A DNA stretch of 44,802 bases from positions 31,075-75,876 of the forward strand of contig JH154868.1 in NCBI GenBank assembly GCA_000226015.1. The letters are read 5' to 3'. Both the position numbers and the translations under genes were made by a program. Positions 39,901-42,820 of this stretch are shown here, piece after piece; positions within the stretch are counted from its first letter, which is position 1; each line of letters opens with the position of its first letter. The DNA comes from Mnemiopsis leidyi (Eukaryota; Ctenophora; Tentaculata; Lobata; Bolinopsidae). The notes beneath the pieces are model-generated. The model saw nothing but the letters and a program-made list of their open reading frames with translations. It was not told where the DNA came from and searched no databases.

Positions 39901-42648
39901 CAAAGTATACATCTCTCTTGATATCCGCGAGCAATGTCGACTTATTCTACCGTTTACAGCGGCAAATGCTTTGAAACAGAAAAATCTCAAAAAAGACTAT
40001 AGAAAATATTCGATTTTTTTGTTGAATGTTTACTCTGTGAAACTGCCCCTTAAAGTGTACTTGAGTTCTTAGAGTTTTCTAGTGTAAGTGTCTGTTAGAG
40101 TCTTTAGAAATGGTCTTAGAGGCGTCAGTTCCGAACGGCAGCACTTACTCTGAACGCTGAAATCGTTTTAAGGTGTTATTGCGCGCCTCTGTAACTTAAG
40201 ATTCTATTTTTGGCATTGAATTGCCCTGTCTTCAAGGTATTTCGGAAACGGTAATTTAATTAACTTTTGAATACTCCGAGAAACAGAAATTCAAAGATCA
40301 GTGTTTTCTCCCAGTTTTCTCTCAGTTTTTTCTCGGTTTATTTCTCAAAAGATAGATGGCATTCGTGGGAAGGCTCACAAATTTCTCTTGACAGTGTTGC
40401 TTAAAATTGATCGGTTTCAACTAATTTTATTAACTAAATTTAAAACTTACCATGTACTTACCAAGTACTTACAACTACTTACACAGGACGAGGCAGTACT
40501 GACAATGTGTCAGTATCAGGCTCGGAGAGCGACGAAGGATCCGATGTAGAGAAGTATCTTGAAGAGGATTTCTCTCCCAGAAACAGTGGGTATTTTGAGG
40601 ACGATCTTATGGACGTTGCACGCATGGGTAACTAACCTTCTTGATTCGCTGACTGGAGACGTGGTGATGACGTCATCTTGACGTCATTGCCCTCTCCCGG
40701 GGTTGATGTTCTGTACTGGCGGGAGGAGCGGTCAAGTCTTCTTTATGAAGTGCCTTTGGGACCAAGAGAACGCTCAATTCCAGCGGTCGTCTATTTGGCT
40801 TTTAAACGCCCATGACAGGAAGGCTTGACCACAGGGGCAGGGGTGCAACCCCCTCTTCTCTATACTCCACTGGGGTTGCAACCCCCGGCACCCACCGCTG
40901 ACCACCCCAGTACTTATATCACCCCTTGCTAAATCAAGTTAGATTACCCTTCACTAGCCCTGGTTAACTTGAGGCAGGAATTCTTTTGTGTTACATTGCA
41001 GCTTATTAAACATTCAAGCTATTTAAAGGAATTTTCTTTGCCAGTAGTTTCGTATTCTCGGGGATGGGATTGAAATCTAACTTGATTCAGCAATAAGACA
41101 TTTCTTCTGTAGCATGTGCTATTACTTTTGATTTTATCTAATTTAAAATTCTTCATCCACTTCTCTGCTTACCCACATTCTCCTCTACACAGCACATTTA
41201 AAACTACTAAAATGTTCGTATAATTCCTTTGTGGTGACTAAGTTGTTAGTCTTATTCTGTTGATTTCTTGTAAAACTAGCTTGAAGCACCTGTGCAGTAA
41301 ATTCCTAATCAATCATTGTACTTGTGTAATGTGGATCGTCCGATCGTCTAAGACGTAAATTTACATACAATTCAATAAGTATCTACTTACATATAGTTTT
41401 ATAATTACTTACGGATAATTCCATGTGTACTTAGATATAAGTCTATTCGTATTATTCCTTAAATGAGTGTGATAAGGACATAAAAAGTAACAGATTCATC
41501 TTCACCATTTAACAAGATAAACTCCGATATGATTGAGAGTCTTGAATTGATTCTTCTTTCCAAGATAGAAACCATGACGTTTCTAATTTTCGCCAAAAAC
41601 ATACATTTGGTCACCATGACAATACACTACACAGTTACCACGAAAAAATTGGAACGCAGTAACCATGACAACACGATTAACCATGACAACACGATTACCA
41701 TGACGACACGATTACCATGACAACACGGTTACCGTGACAACGCAGTAACCATGACAAAACACGGTTACCATGACAACACATTCTAAAAATATATACCCAG
41801 GTATGTCAAGATCGCCTCCGGAGAGCAGCGCGTTTCTAAACCCAAACAGAGCTAAAAACCAGCCTCCAATAGCAGCTGCAGAGAACAATCACAGACCTGA
41901 CGATAATACTAGCATTGTAAGTAAACATTTTTATTTACAATACCCTGTAACAGTGTAACACACCATACTTTGTAGCACACAAGTGTTCTATATGGACTAT
42001 TAAAACCAGTTGTAGTATTAAATCCCCAAAAAAATTTGTAAATGAAAAAATTGTTGCTAACGTGTTCACCAATTTAAATTTCTGACTTTTCCAGTCTTCG
42101 AGCGTTCTGAACAGCGAATTCAGTGAGCTCCCTATAGTGTGAGAAAGTGTGAGTTACATGTCAGACTTCTCTGTGTGCAACTTTTATTCTTACTTGAACT
42201 AAATGTTATTGATTATCTCCGGTTTTGTTGATAACTTATGAATAAGGAGAATTTTTAAGCATTTGTGTGACGTGATCATGATCTTTGAATTGGAGTTCTA
42301 ATTAAATCGATCCGCATTTTTTAACACAAAGGCCGTTTGGCCCTTATCATTTTGTACGATAATTATCCTTTTTCCAGCCTTTTACTTCAACGTTTAATAA
42401 AGACGCCGAGACTTTAGAACGACCCAACCTGACATTCCTTAATCCTTATAGTTATAAGAATGTCAGCATCACGGGGGCTCCCAAGTAAAGGGGTTGGAGC
42501 TGCATGCCCCCCTTCATACTTTTCTGAATAACAACATTCTCTTCTCCAGGGTTCCGAATTGTACATGAGATGTGAGGCGGCCGCCAACACCACACAACCA
42601 GTTAACATCTACAACCTCAACGGGGGCGTGAGCGAAGCTGACGACTGA
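4231..42648 (+). CDS. robo: Roundabout-like guidance receptor, 3' part of gene (multi-exon)
   Basis: Span of a spliced gene whose exons are listed separately. In order the product has one Ig domain, three fibronectin type III domains, one membrane span and a cytoplasmic tail of about 480 residues. Robo receptors have five Ig plus three FN3 domains and bind Slit to repel growing axons and migrating cells at the plasma membrane; the visible order fits their second half. A lysine-glutamine-proline (KQP) motif just before the membrane span recalls the KQP preceding the Robo span, and the tail holds short tyrosine motifs (PDYSEIG, ETPYYSVIQ) reminiscent of Robo conserved cytoplasmic motifs CC0 and CC1. 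Exon phases agree through the whole chain, which supports the model without transcripts. The N-terminal exons are outside the window. Other Ig/FN3 receptors (DCC/neogenin, Dscam, sidekick) are less likely because they carry six or more FN3 domains, but homology is judged by eye. Confidence 0.6.
4504..4587 (+). CDS. robo: robo-like exon: middle of last Ig domain
   Basis: TTTCAG ends at 4503; donor GTAGAA starts at 4588, and an earlier GTAAAT at 4576 would also keep the frame. Phase 0 at both ends. It supplies the core tryptophan of the Ig fold (SISWEYPP). Confidence 0.55.
4747..4870 (+). CDS. robo: robo-like exon: end of last Ig domain
   Basis: TTTTCAG ends at 4746 and donor GTATGT starts at 4871. 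Phase 0 in, phase 1 out. The motif AENNIGTYTCKY is the classic F strand (D/N-x-G-x-Y-x-C) with the second Ig cysteine. The donor is followed after about 20 bases by a 30-bp inverted repeat. Confidence 0.65.
4894..4955. repeat. Near-perfect 30-bp inverted repeat after last Ig exon
   Basis: 4894-4923 pairs with 4926-4955 at 29 of 30 positions with a 2-base loop (AG). It starts 24 bases after the exon end at 4870, so in the pre-mRNA the donor lies next to a strong stem. Confidence 0.85.
5065..5222 (+). CDS. robo: robo-like exon: first half of FN3-1
   Basis: ACCACAG ends at 5064 and donor GTAGGT starts at 5223. Phase 1 in (the carried C plus CG gives proline), phase 0 out. PGQPQNM followed by SITLQWE and LYYKLEYSEE is a typical FN3 start: a proline-rich A strand, the B-strand tryptophan and C-strand tyrosines. 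Confidence 0.7.
5252..5400. repeat. Degenerate TTAAATACATG repeat
   Basis: Irregular copies of TTAAATACATG and variants (ATGTTAAAAACAT, CATGTTAAGAACATG), starting 30 bases after the donor of the FN3-1 exon. Confidence 0.6.
5528..5669 (+). CDS. robo: robo-like exon: second half of FN3-1
   Basis: CTATCAG ends at 5527 and donor GTTAGT starts at 5670. Phase 0 in, phase 1 out. The segment LRSETSYKFRISQVSKGGQS has the L-x(6)-Y-x-F-R pattern of FN3 strands E-F, and SDPTSPL closes the domain. Confidence 0.7.
5670..6392. other. Intron between FN3-1 and FN3-2
   Basis: No feature seen. An open frame at 5792-6070 is moderately GC-rich around 5930-6000 (runs of CCCGGGCCCGG) but has no recognisable protein or suitable splice context. 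Confidence 0.45.
6393..6566 (+). CDS. robo: robo-like exon: first half of FN3-2
   Basis: CCTCAG ends at 6392 and donor GTGGGT starts at 6567. Phase 1 at both ends. STAIRVIWQMP carries the B-strand tryptophan and WFVEYRLKEEG the C and C' strands of the second FN3 domain. Confidence 0.7.
6567..7755. other. Intron inside FN3-2
   Basis: Mostly AT-rich sequence with nothing I can identify; no candidate exon with consistent phase. Confidence 0.45.
7756..7900. repeat. AACTAAATTC/ACTAAAC repeat before exon 7911
   Basis: Repeated AACTAAATTC, AACTAAAC and ATCTAACTAA words lead almost up to the pyrimidine tract CTATTCTCTCCCCAG. Many copies contain CTAAC or ACTAA, which resemble branch-point sequences. 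Confidence 0.65.
7911..8054 (+). CDS. robo: robo-like exon: second half of FN3-2
   Basis: CTCTCCCCAG ends at 7910; the first donor (TCAG|GTTTGT) is at 8054/8055. Phase 1 at both ends. ISGLEEASVYQIRMYCRNEHG matches FN3 strands E-F followed by the usual N-x-x-G. An almost identical second donor context (GAGGCTGCTCCCTCAG|GTTTGTTTG) lies 63 bp on, at 8117/8118, with the reading frame open between them, so the exon may have two 3' ends differing by 21 residues. Confidence 0.7.
8055..8187. repeat. TTTG microsatellite enclosing a duplicated splice donor
   Basis: Runs of GTTTGTTTG start exactly at the donor of exon 7911-8054. In the middle, 8102-8122 repeats the exon end and donor (GAGGCTGCTCCCTCAGGTTTG). 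Confidence 0.85.
8299..8411 (+). CDS. robo: robo-like exon: first half of FN3-3
   Basis: TCTTACAG ends at 8298 and the first donor (TATCAG|GTTTGT) is at 8411/8412. Phase 1 in, phase 0 out. ELNIRWSQPPQRDINGVLTGY is a textbook FN3 B-C segment, including the W-x-x-P-P and N-G-x-L-x-G-Y motifs common in Robo, sidekick and Dscam. A second donor with a copied context (ACTGGATTTCAG|GTTTGC) lies 51 bp further, in frame, at 8462/8463. Confidence 0.75.
8412..8463. repeat. TTTG-rich spacer between duplicated donors of exon 8299
   Basis: ACTGGATATCAGGTTTG at the exon end recurs as ACTGGATTTCAGGTTTG after a short GTTTGTTTG spacer, giving two donors 51 bp apart. Confidence 0.8.
8980..9704. mobile_element. 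725-bp terminal-inverted-repeat element with coding remnant
   Basis: TTAGGAGACATATTTA (8980-8995) is the exact inverse complement of TAAATATGTCTCCTAA (9689-9704). If the outer bases are a TA or TTA duplication, the repeat proper starts at GGAGACATATTTA. Inside, frames that look coding but are broken by stops and shifts include one over 9263-9408 (SGVVEDSRHRRSPITFGG) and an acidic stretch ending near 9499 (EPVPLEEDDEEKIDLRF). The element lies in the intron that splits FN3-3. The superfamily is not determined. Confidence 0.6.
9705..10450. other. Intron sequence within FN3-3
   Basis: Apart from a short ATCAGGCTATATCAGGCTAT repetition near 9941-9990 I see nothing distinctive. Confidence 0.45.
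10451..10700. repeat. 33-bp minisatellite directly before exon 10716
   Basis: About 7.5 copies of a 33-bp unit (TAGTTCCTTACATAAACTTT then AGTTCAGTTTATG). Each unit contains CATAAAC and GTTTATG, so it can fold on itself. The last copy merges into the acceptor CTCCGGCAG at 10715. Confidence 0.9.
10716..10904 (+). CDS. robo: robo-like exon: second half of FN3-3
   Basis: Acceptor CCGGCAG ends at 10715 and donor GTGGGT starts at 10905. Phase 0 at both ends. IKLYYTDP continues the C' strand; a serine/asparagine-rich loop (NTTSSSPSQNSQ) with an N-glycosylation sequon follows, then CWVAVAAKTGQGIGPFSN, the F-G strands and closing motif. A 33-bp minisatellite ends within about 25 bases of this acceptor and replaces the usual pyrimidine tract. 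Confidence 0.7.
12338..12404. repeat. About 20-bp tandem repeat (GTACAAAATAGCTGTGA)
   Basis: Three copies of GTACAAAATAGCTGTGAAATA and variants. Confidence 0.7.
13395..13495. repeat. Purine-rich AAGGCAAGGG tract
   Basis: About 100 bases of almost pure G and A on the + strand with irregular AAGGCAAGGGAAGG units; the antisense frame over it is an artefact of this composition. Confidence 0.75.
13616..13692. repeat. Direct duplication of about 40 bp
   Basis: AAACTTATTACACCCG, then TATA and AGACGAGTAT, occurs twice in tandem with small differences. Confidence 0.65.
14385..14503 (-). mobile_element. Second tRNA-derived SINE fragment, minus strand
   Basis: Read on the minus strand, 14503-14430 gives a tRNA-like head: TCTCAATTGGTAGAGC is an A box and GTCGGATCATACCC a decayed B box at normal spacing. 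Sequence continues to about 14385 without a clear A-tail. The head differs from the SINE at 2848, so two families may be present. Confidence 0.55.
15839..16978 (+). CDS. Intronless seven-helix (GPCR-like) receptor nested in the robo-like intron
   Basis: A 379-codon uninterrupted frame. I chose the ATG at 15839 (A at -3) because it is the first in-frame ATG; the open frame upstream has no ATG. The N-terminus has sequons (NVS, NAS). Hydrophobic helices can be placed at about residues 38-63, 68-98, 130-155, 178-196, 210-245, 265-295 and 320-340, giving seven spans. At the end of helix 3 the sequence HERF takes the place of DRY. CWxP in helix 6 and NPxxY in helix 7 are not seen. The first extracellular loop holds four N-glycosylation sequons in under 20 residues (NTS, NGS, NAS, NGT). 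The C-tail has VCCCVKRC, likely palmitoylated. The lack of introns and divergent motifs resemble lineage-specific chemosensory or orphan receptors of invertebrates; the ligand is unknown. It lies on the same strand as its host gene, in the intron before the membrane exon. Confidence 0.75.
   Translation: MFPTSFLENNVSDIWNCQNASSEHYNTHHIFPNNILPLLDGVFSLLGAGVSLLLIFTTYVRYKIVGAVPLSYFLLLNIILAQLLNCANSIFLYLSSRAPIEVPGNTSFNNGSGNASYNNGTNYYSYMFGGAVNTYRVVRVCSFMMIYIVRLLHETRPCWLLLHERFLHALEKSYCKSVWFVGILVGGFWTYVGSTSKEYEGTYTANIFGIISYAIKVAMEVCHLVGIIVSLASVLFLAIYLYKHRPNQTAQDSNPSSDSIYNSIRSCLQVLTLLFLIDLIFDVNLIFHFVMTSIFYFYPECYPEIYVKMINYLGSPTNYMYSYHCPDVIQGIFTSLVFLLEKPMREKVKLVWRVVCCCVKRCVASWRDRDSSLDRDPYS
16979..17685. 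other. 3' flank of GPCR gene and remainder of intron
   Basis: AT-rich. ATTAAA at 17319-17324 could serve as a polyadenylation signal for the nested gene. Nothing else recognised. Confidence 0.4.
17686..17810 (+). CDS. robo: robo-like exon: stalk and membrane span
   Basis: CACTACAG ends at 17685 and donor GTAAAT starts at 17811. Phase 0 in, phase 2 out. After a short acidic stalk, DILKQP leads into WVLALVGALVLILIVMIG, an unbroken hydrophobic stretch that continues into the next micro-exon (IIAC). The KQP before the span is the feature most like Robo. The GPCR gene lies in the intron just upstream of this exon. Confidence 0.75.
17827..17856. repeat. Partial copy of membrane exon end with GTAAGT
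   Basis: TCTGGTGCTCATCCTC (17831-17846) exactly repeats 17781-17796 of the membrane-span exon 50 bp downstream and is followed by TAGTAAGTTT, a donor-like site. Because the exon's own donor is followed by an in-frame TAA, the copy cannot extend the protein. Confidence 0.7.
18237..18600. repeat. About 36-bp AT-rich tandem repeat
   Basis: Roughly ten irregular copies of TATTAAGTCTAAATATCAAA followed by CTAGTAAAGTTAAAAG, with frequent CTATTGCAGTTAAA variants. Confidence 0.85.
18601..19531. other. Intron before the juxtamembrane micro-exon
   Basis: AT-rich, without identifiable features; a TGTCACGTGATAA palindrome occurs near 19173. Confidence 0.4.
19532..19566 (+). CDS. robo: robo-like micro-exon: end of membrane span and basic stop-transfer
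   Basis: Only 35 bases, from ACTTCAG (ends 19531) to donor GTAAGT (19567). It enters in phase 2 (GG carried over plus T gives glycine) and leaves in phase 1. It encodes IIACRQQKIKR: the last hydrophobic residues, a cysteine suitable for palmitoylation, and the positively charged cytoplasmic anchor that the previous exon lacks. The exact phase fit on both sides and the expected basic content make this exon convincing despite its size. Confidence 0.65.
19619..19675. repeat. TTTACTACAG short repeat
   Basis: Four to five TTTACTACAGT-type units, directly following CTTATCACAG|GTAAAT. Confidence 0.6.
20014..20262. repeat. Element between a 14-G run and a C-rich run
   Basis: G(14) at 20014-20027 and C(10) at 20253-20262 frame a segment dense in CATGGTC, GACCATG and GGTCATGGTCA words. 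CATGACACCC occurs near both ends (20041 and 20198). It may be a small mobile element or a structured repeat; there is no coding content. Confidence 0.4.
20636..20850. repeat. TAACCTCTATCTAAC repeat abutting exon 20861
   Basis: About a dozen degenerate copies of CTAACCTCTATCTAAC. The last one ends about 10 bases before the acceptor. Each copy offers both a branch-point-like CTAAC and a pyrimidine tract. Confidence 0.85.
20861..20952 (+). CDS. robo: robo-like exon: membrane-proximal cytoplasmic tail
   Basis: Acceptor AGTTCAG ends at 20860 and donor GTGAGT starts at 20953. Phase 1 in (C plus TA gives leucine), phase 0 out. It encodes a polar segment with QQYRMRDDGPQYEKIPDS, two tyrosines in charged contexts (YEKIP). 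An alternative acceptor at 20855 would join directly to the membrane exon in phase 2, skipping the 35-bp micro-exon. The donor lies in the palindrome CTCACGTGAG. Confidence 0.65.
20972..21375. promoter_or_regulatory. Cluster of ATTGGCT (CCAAT) and CACGTG motifs
   Basis: Six TGATTGG(C/T) sites (near 21003, 21049, 21091, 21263, 21306, 21339), several paired about 15-30 bases from a CACGTG-type site (GTCACGTGATT at 21064, GTGACGTGATTG at 21119, ATCACGTGTGTC at 21282). NF-Y binds CCAAT and bHLH-zip factors bind CACGTG, so an intronic enhancer is possible; the same words recur in other introns, so a dispersed repeat is the alternative. Confidence 0.4.
21376..22456. other. Intron between tail exons
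   Basis: Short direct repeats only: GTGATAAAAAATTAAATATTTGT (about 2x near 22110-22165) and GACATGCCAGCTA (2x near 21957 and 21994), plus CTAACGACAT spaced at about 22270-22375. No exon found. Confidence 0.4.
22457..22489 (+). CDS. robo: robo-like micro-exon with ETPYYSVIQ tyrosine motif
   Basis: 33 bases between TTGCAG (ends 22456) and donor GTATGG (22490), phase 0 at both ends. It encodes EDETPYYSVIQ. The T-P-Y core followed by S-V-I-Q recalls the conserved TPYATTQ motif (CC1) of Robo tails, a phosphorylation and partner-docking site. The match is short, so it supports but does not prove the family call. It could be a cassette exon because skipping it keeps the frame. Confidence 0.55.
22490..24693. 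other. Intron between tail exons
   Basis: Contains a 21-bp repeat (23389) and many CACGTG and TGACGTCA words toward its 3' end. No exon found. Confidence 0.4.
23389..23520. repeat. 21-bp minisatellite
   Basis: Six copies of TACTGTGTATAATGTACATGA. Because 21 is a multiple of three, both strands show artificial seven-residue repeat frames. Confidence 0.9.
24694..24772. promoter_or_regulatory. CATCACGTGACGTCATA array directly before exon 24784
   Basis: Four imperfect units of about 19 bp, each fusing an E-box (CACGTG) with a CRE-like TGACGTCA, ending 12 bases before the exon. The sequence replaces the pyrimidine tract normally expected there. Possible internal promoter for a tail-only transcript starting at the ATG at 24790, or a simple minisatellite. 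Confidence 0.45.
24784..25005 (+). CDS. robo: robo-like exon: cytoplasmic tail with PDYSEIG motif and in-frame ATG
   Basis: Acceptor CCAACAG ends at 24783 and donor GTGAGC starts at 25006; phase 0 at both ends, 74 codons. It reads EGMASPPPIPARNTLTRQ, then TCPDYSEIGKSEHGY, and ends in a lysine-rich region. The proline stretch could be an SH3-type site and PDYSEI a phosphotyrosine site similar to Robo CC0. GC content is clearly higher than in the flanks. The third codon is an ATG in good context (GGTATGG), and the acceptor has a poor pyrimidine tract because a CACGTGACGTCA array lies immediately upstream. Confidence 0.7.
27937..27972. repeat. 12-bp repeat CCACGTGTAACA
   Basis: Three tandem copies, each with CACGTG. 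Confidence 0.75.
29401..29600. promoter_or_regulatory. CCAATCAGA and CACGTGAC cluster, reverse orientation
   Basis: GCCAATCAGAGC, TCCACGTGACAC, GTCCAATCAAATTGACG, GTCCAATCAGG and GCCAATCAGAAG follow one another within 200 bases; they are the inverse complements of the words in the 20972 cluster. Confidence 0.35.
30678..30944. repeat. CA microsatellite with 10-N assembly gap
   Basis: More than 200 bases of (CA)n with ACACTAC interruptions; the assembly is broken by Ns at 30810-30819, so true length is unknown. All frames here are artefacts. Confidence 0.95.
31070..31215. promoter_or_regulatory. CACGTGA/CCAAT cluster
   Basis: GTCACGTGATAG, GGCCAATAAC, GTCCAATCATAG, CCCATTGGCTGATG and GATTGGTTGATTGG occur within 150 bases, combining both orientations of the CCAAT word with a palindromic CACGTG. 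Confidence 0.35.
31961..32009. repeat. GA microsatellite
   Basis: About 48 bases of GAGAGA with an AAAAAA interruption. Confidence 0.9.
32623..32673 (+). CDS. robo: robo-like small exon (17 codons)
   Basis: TCTCTCTGTCAG ends at 32622 and donor GTAAGT starts at 32674. Phase 0 at both ends; encodes GSSRSFDGRIFDNRSTP. Strong splice sites on both sides and frame preservation support it. It lies 7.6 kb after the previous exon. Confidence 0.6.
32674..33711. other. Intron between tail exons
   Basis: AT-rich; contains GTCACGTGACA near 32725. A possible 28-base exon at 33209 was considered and rejected on phase. Confidence 0.4.
33712..33828 (+). CDS. robo: robo-like exon: serine-rich tail segment
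   Basis: The region CCCAGCAG offers tandem acceptors at 33708 and 33711, differing by one glutamine. I use the second. The donor GTACGG starts at 33829. Phase 0 at both ends. Product LTPQTITSGINRSLSSARSL and then further serine-rich sequence up to GDMITL. Codons are GC-rich against the AT-rich flanks. The frame stays open past the donor to a stop at 33984, with three GTGAGA donors at 15-bp steps, so longer forms are possible. Confidence 0.6.
33911..33958. repeat. 15-bp repeat GTGAGAGATAAGCAA
   Basis: Three copies in frame with the preceding serine-rich exon (VRDKQ, VRDKH, VRDRH). Each copy starts with a donor-like GTGAGA in phase 0. Confidence 0.75.
34345..34490. repeat. 44-bp minisatellite
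   Basis: Units starting GAGGAACAATTTGATGACAT at 34345, 34389, 34433 and 34477 (the last incomplete), spaced exactly 44 bases. Confidence 0.9.
34652..34795. repeat. ATCTCGGACACAA tandem repeat before exon 34820
   Basis: Seven copies of AGATCTCGGACAC with alternating AACACTAT and AAAACAT tails, a two-step higher-order unit of about 41 bases. It ends 25 bases before the exon. Confidence 0.9.
34820..34906 (+). CDS. robo: robo-like exon: glycine/serine/arginine-rich tail segment
   Basis: Acceptor TTTGTAG ends at 34819 and donor GTAGGT starts at 34907. Phase 0 at both ends, 29 codons, GGSSYNSRHDVNQAGAVRAG onward to RSL. GC-rich coding composition in AT-rich surroundings. A 20-bp tandem repeat stops about 30 bases before the acceptor. 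Confidence 0.6.
34907..36426. other. Intron between tail exons
   Basis: Only the TAACA pentamer array (36144) is distinctive. Frames at 34868-35403 are open but have no exon signals beyond the known exon. Confidence 0.4.
36144..36201. repeat. (TAACA)n pentamer array
   Basis: About eleven TAACA units with one G variant. Confidence 0.9.
36427..36561 (+). CDS. robo: robo-like exon: PPPDYP and PEYNEIT segment
   Basis: Starting after CTCCAAG (36426) gives phase 0 at both ends: DSRGSSLTRGVPPPDYPI onward to GDYPEYNEIT, donor GTACTG at 36562. AG sites at 36454 and 36469 lie closer to the proline codons but would need a phase-1 upstream exon, which I cannot find. Two tyrosine motifs (PPDYP, PEYNEI) could be docking sites. 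If the donor is skipped the frame stays open for 28 cysteine-rich codons to a stop at 36645. Confidence 0.55.
36562..38726. other. Intron between tail exons
   Basis: Contains the pogo/Tigger-type MITE at 37119. Other sequence is AT-rich with no exon found; a CGCGCGCGC run occurs near 38632. Confidence 0.4.
37119..37220. mobile_element. Pogo/Tigger-type MITE, 102 bp
   Basis: Starts CAGTAAAACCTCTATTAACCG and ends GTTTTACTG, with TA on both outer sides (37117-37118, 37221-37222). CAGTARAACCTCTATNTAACG-type ends and TA duplication are characteristic of the pogo/Tigger branch of Tc1/mariner. The inside holds a second inverted pair ATTTACCGGG and CCCGGTAAAT. No transposase. Confidence 0.85.
38727..38818 (+). 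CDS. robo: robo-like exon: tyrosine/asparagine-rich tail segment
   Basis: TTTCAG ends at 38726 and donor GTAGGT starts at 38819. Phase 0 in, phase 2 out. It encodes NSYIDNRMPPQNYCPSNLSM and then DSRQYSMSQN. Phase matches both neighbours. Confidence 0.65.
39035..39135 (+). CDS. robo: robo-like exon: tail segment
   Basis: CTTTCAG ends at 39034 and donor GTAAGT starts at 39136. Phase 2 in (AG plus T gives serine), phase 1 out. Product SSIDDLASTIPSVTYSIPHS, then RDGYKVVNPTHNDG. Three tyrosines in short turn-like contexts. Confidence 0.65.
39309..39400 (+). CDS. robo: robo-like exon with tandem CAGCAG acceptor
   Basis: AAACAGCAG allows the exon to start at 39309 or 39312; both are phase 1 and differ by one residue at the junction. 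The donor GTAAGA begins at 39401, phase 0 out. Product REIPVAKVPPKAKEHDPNA onward to YGNVT, lysine/proline-rich. An internal GTAAAA at 39371 is also in phase 0. Confidence 0.65.
39522..39603 (+). CDS. robo: robo-like exon with alternative donors
   Basis: GATGCAG ends at 39521. Donor GTAAGG at 39604, or GTGAGA at 39616; both are phase 1 and differ by four residues (GKDS). Product VKEWREQQLRKKTRGGGESD then TSLLSSF: a charged, probably helical start followed by a serine-rich part. A 23-bp minisatellite starts about 30-40 bases downstream. Confidence 0.65.
39645..39905. repeat. 23-bp minisatellite after exon 39522
   Basis: About eleven copies of GATATGTATCTTCTTTGTAC plus three bases, period 23. 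Since 23 is not a multiple of three, every frame shows pseudo-repeats and none is a gene. Confidence 0.9.
39906..40486. other. Intron remainder
   Basis: No recognised feature. Confidence 0.4.
40487..40627 (+). CDS. robo: robo-like exon: acidic serine-rich tail segment
   Basis: TACACAG ends at 40486; donor GTAACT starts at 40628. Phase 1 at both ends. Product GRGSTDNVSVSGSESDEGSD then VEKYLEEDF and GYFEDDLMDVARM. It is acidic and serine-rich, with several likely casein kinase 2 sites. If the weak donor is not used, two codons and a TAA stop (40633-40635) end the protein. Confidence 0.7.
40628..41610. other. Intron between acidic exon and penultimate exon
   Basis: GC-richer at 40660-40920, with GGGGTGCAACCCC and GGGGTTGCAACCCC near 40843 and 40873. 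This could be 3' UTR of a short form that ends at the TAA at 40633-40635. The rest is AT-rich. Confidence 0.35.
41611..41783. repeat. 17-bp repeat ACCATGACAACACGATT before exon 41801
   Basis: Eight to nine variable copies ending about 20 bases before the acceptor. Confidence 0.85.
41801..41916 (+). CDS. robo: robo-like exon: penultimate tail segment
   Basis: ATACCCAG ends at 41800; donor GTAAGT starts at 41917. Phase 1 in, phase 0 out. Product MSRSPPESSAFLNPNRAKNQ, then PPIAAAENN and DDNTSI. The acceptor follows a 17-bp tandem repeat. Confidence 0.65.
42095..42142 (+). CDS. robo: robo-like candidate terminal exon A
   Basis: TTTTCCAG ends at 42094. Phase 0 entry matches the donor at 41917. 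Reads SSSVLNSEFSELPIV and stops at TGA 42140-42142. The last four residues (LPIV) are hydrophobic and could be a weak PDZ ligand. A GTGTGA donor at 42137 would instead make this an internal exon in phase 0. Confidence 0.5.
   Translation, partial: SSSVLNSEFSELPIV
42378..42488 (+). CDS. robo: robo-like candidate terminal exon B
   Basis: CTTTTTCCAG ends at 42377. Phase 0 entry. Reads PFTSTFNKDAETLERPNLTF then LNPYSYKNVSITGAPK and a TAA stop. A weak GTCAGC donor after YKN could make it internal. It may be an alternative last exon, or an exon spliced between A and C. Confidence 0.4.
   Translation, partial: PFTSTFNKDAETLERPNLTFLNPYSYKNVSITGAPK
42550..42648 (+). CDS. robo: robo-like candidate terminal exon C
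   Basis: CTTCTCCAG ends at 42549. Phase 0 entry, 32 codons, stop TGA 42646-42648. Reads GSELYMRCEAAANTTQPVNI then YNLNGGVSEADD. Higher GC than the flanks and a good acceptor make it the best candidate for the distal C-terminus. An AATAAA at 42815-42820 lies 167 bp beyond the stop. Confidence 0.5.
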   Translation, partial: GSELYMRCEAAANTTQPVNIYNLNGGVSEADD

Positions 42649-42814
42649 TGACGTCACGTGGTGATGTCACGTGCGATTTCTCTCCGCGCATACACGTGCG
42701 ACAAAGCACTGGATAGGTTTAATTGATGAACAAGCCAGTTCCAATTATGAATACCAAAGAGTCGTGTATATTTTGTACAGTGAGATTGAGAGTCAGTGTA
42801 CGGGGTACTGGGCT

Positions 42815-42820
42815 AATAAA
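42815..42820 (+). terminator. Candidate polyadenylation signal AATAAA
   Basis: First AATAAA after terminal exon C, at a reasonable 3' UTR distance; a second copy is at 43321-43326. Such hexamers are common by chance in AT-rich DNA, so position is the only support. Confidence 0.3.

Noticed and set aside
39488-40072. Several overlapping 70-120-residue frames on both strands
   Set aside because: All come from the 23-bp minisatellite, whose period is not a multiple of three; repeats appear in every frame, with no known domain.
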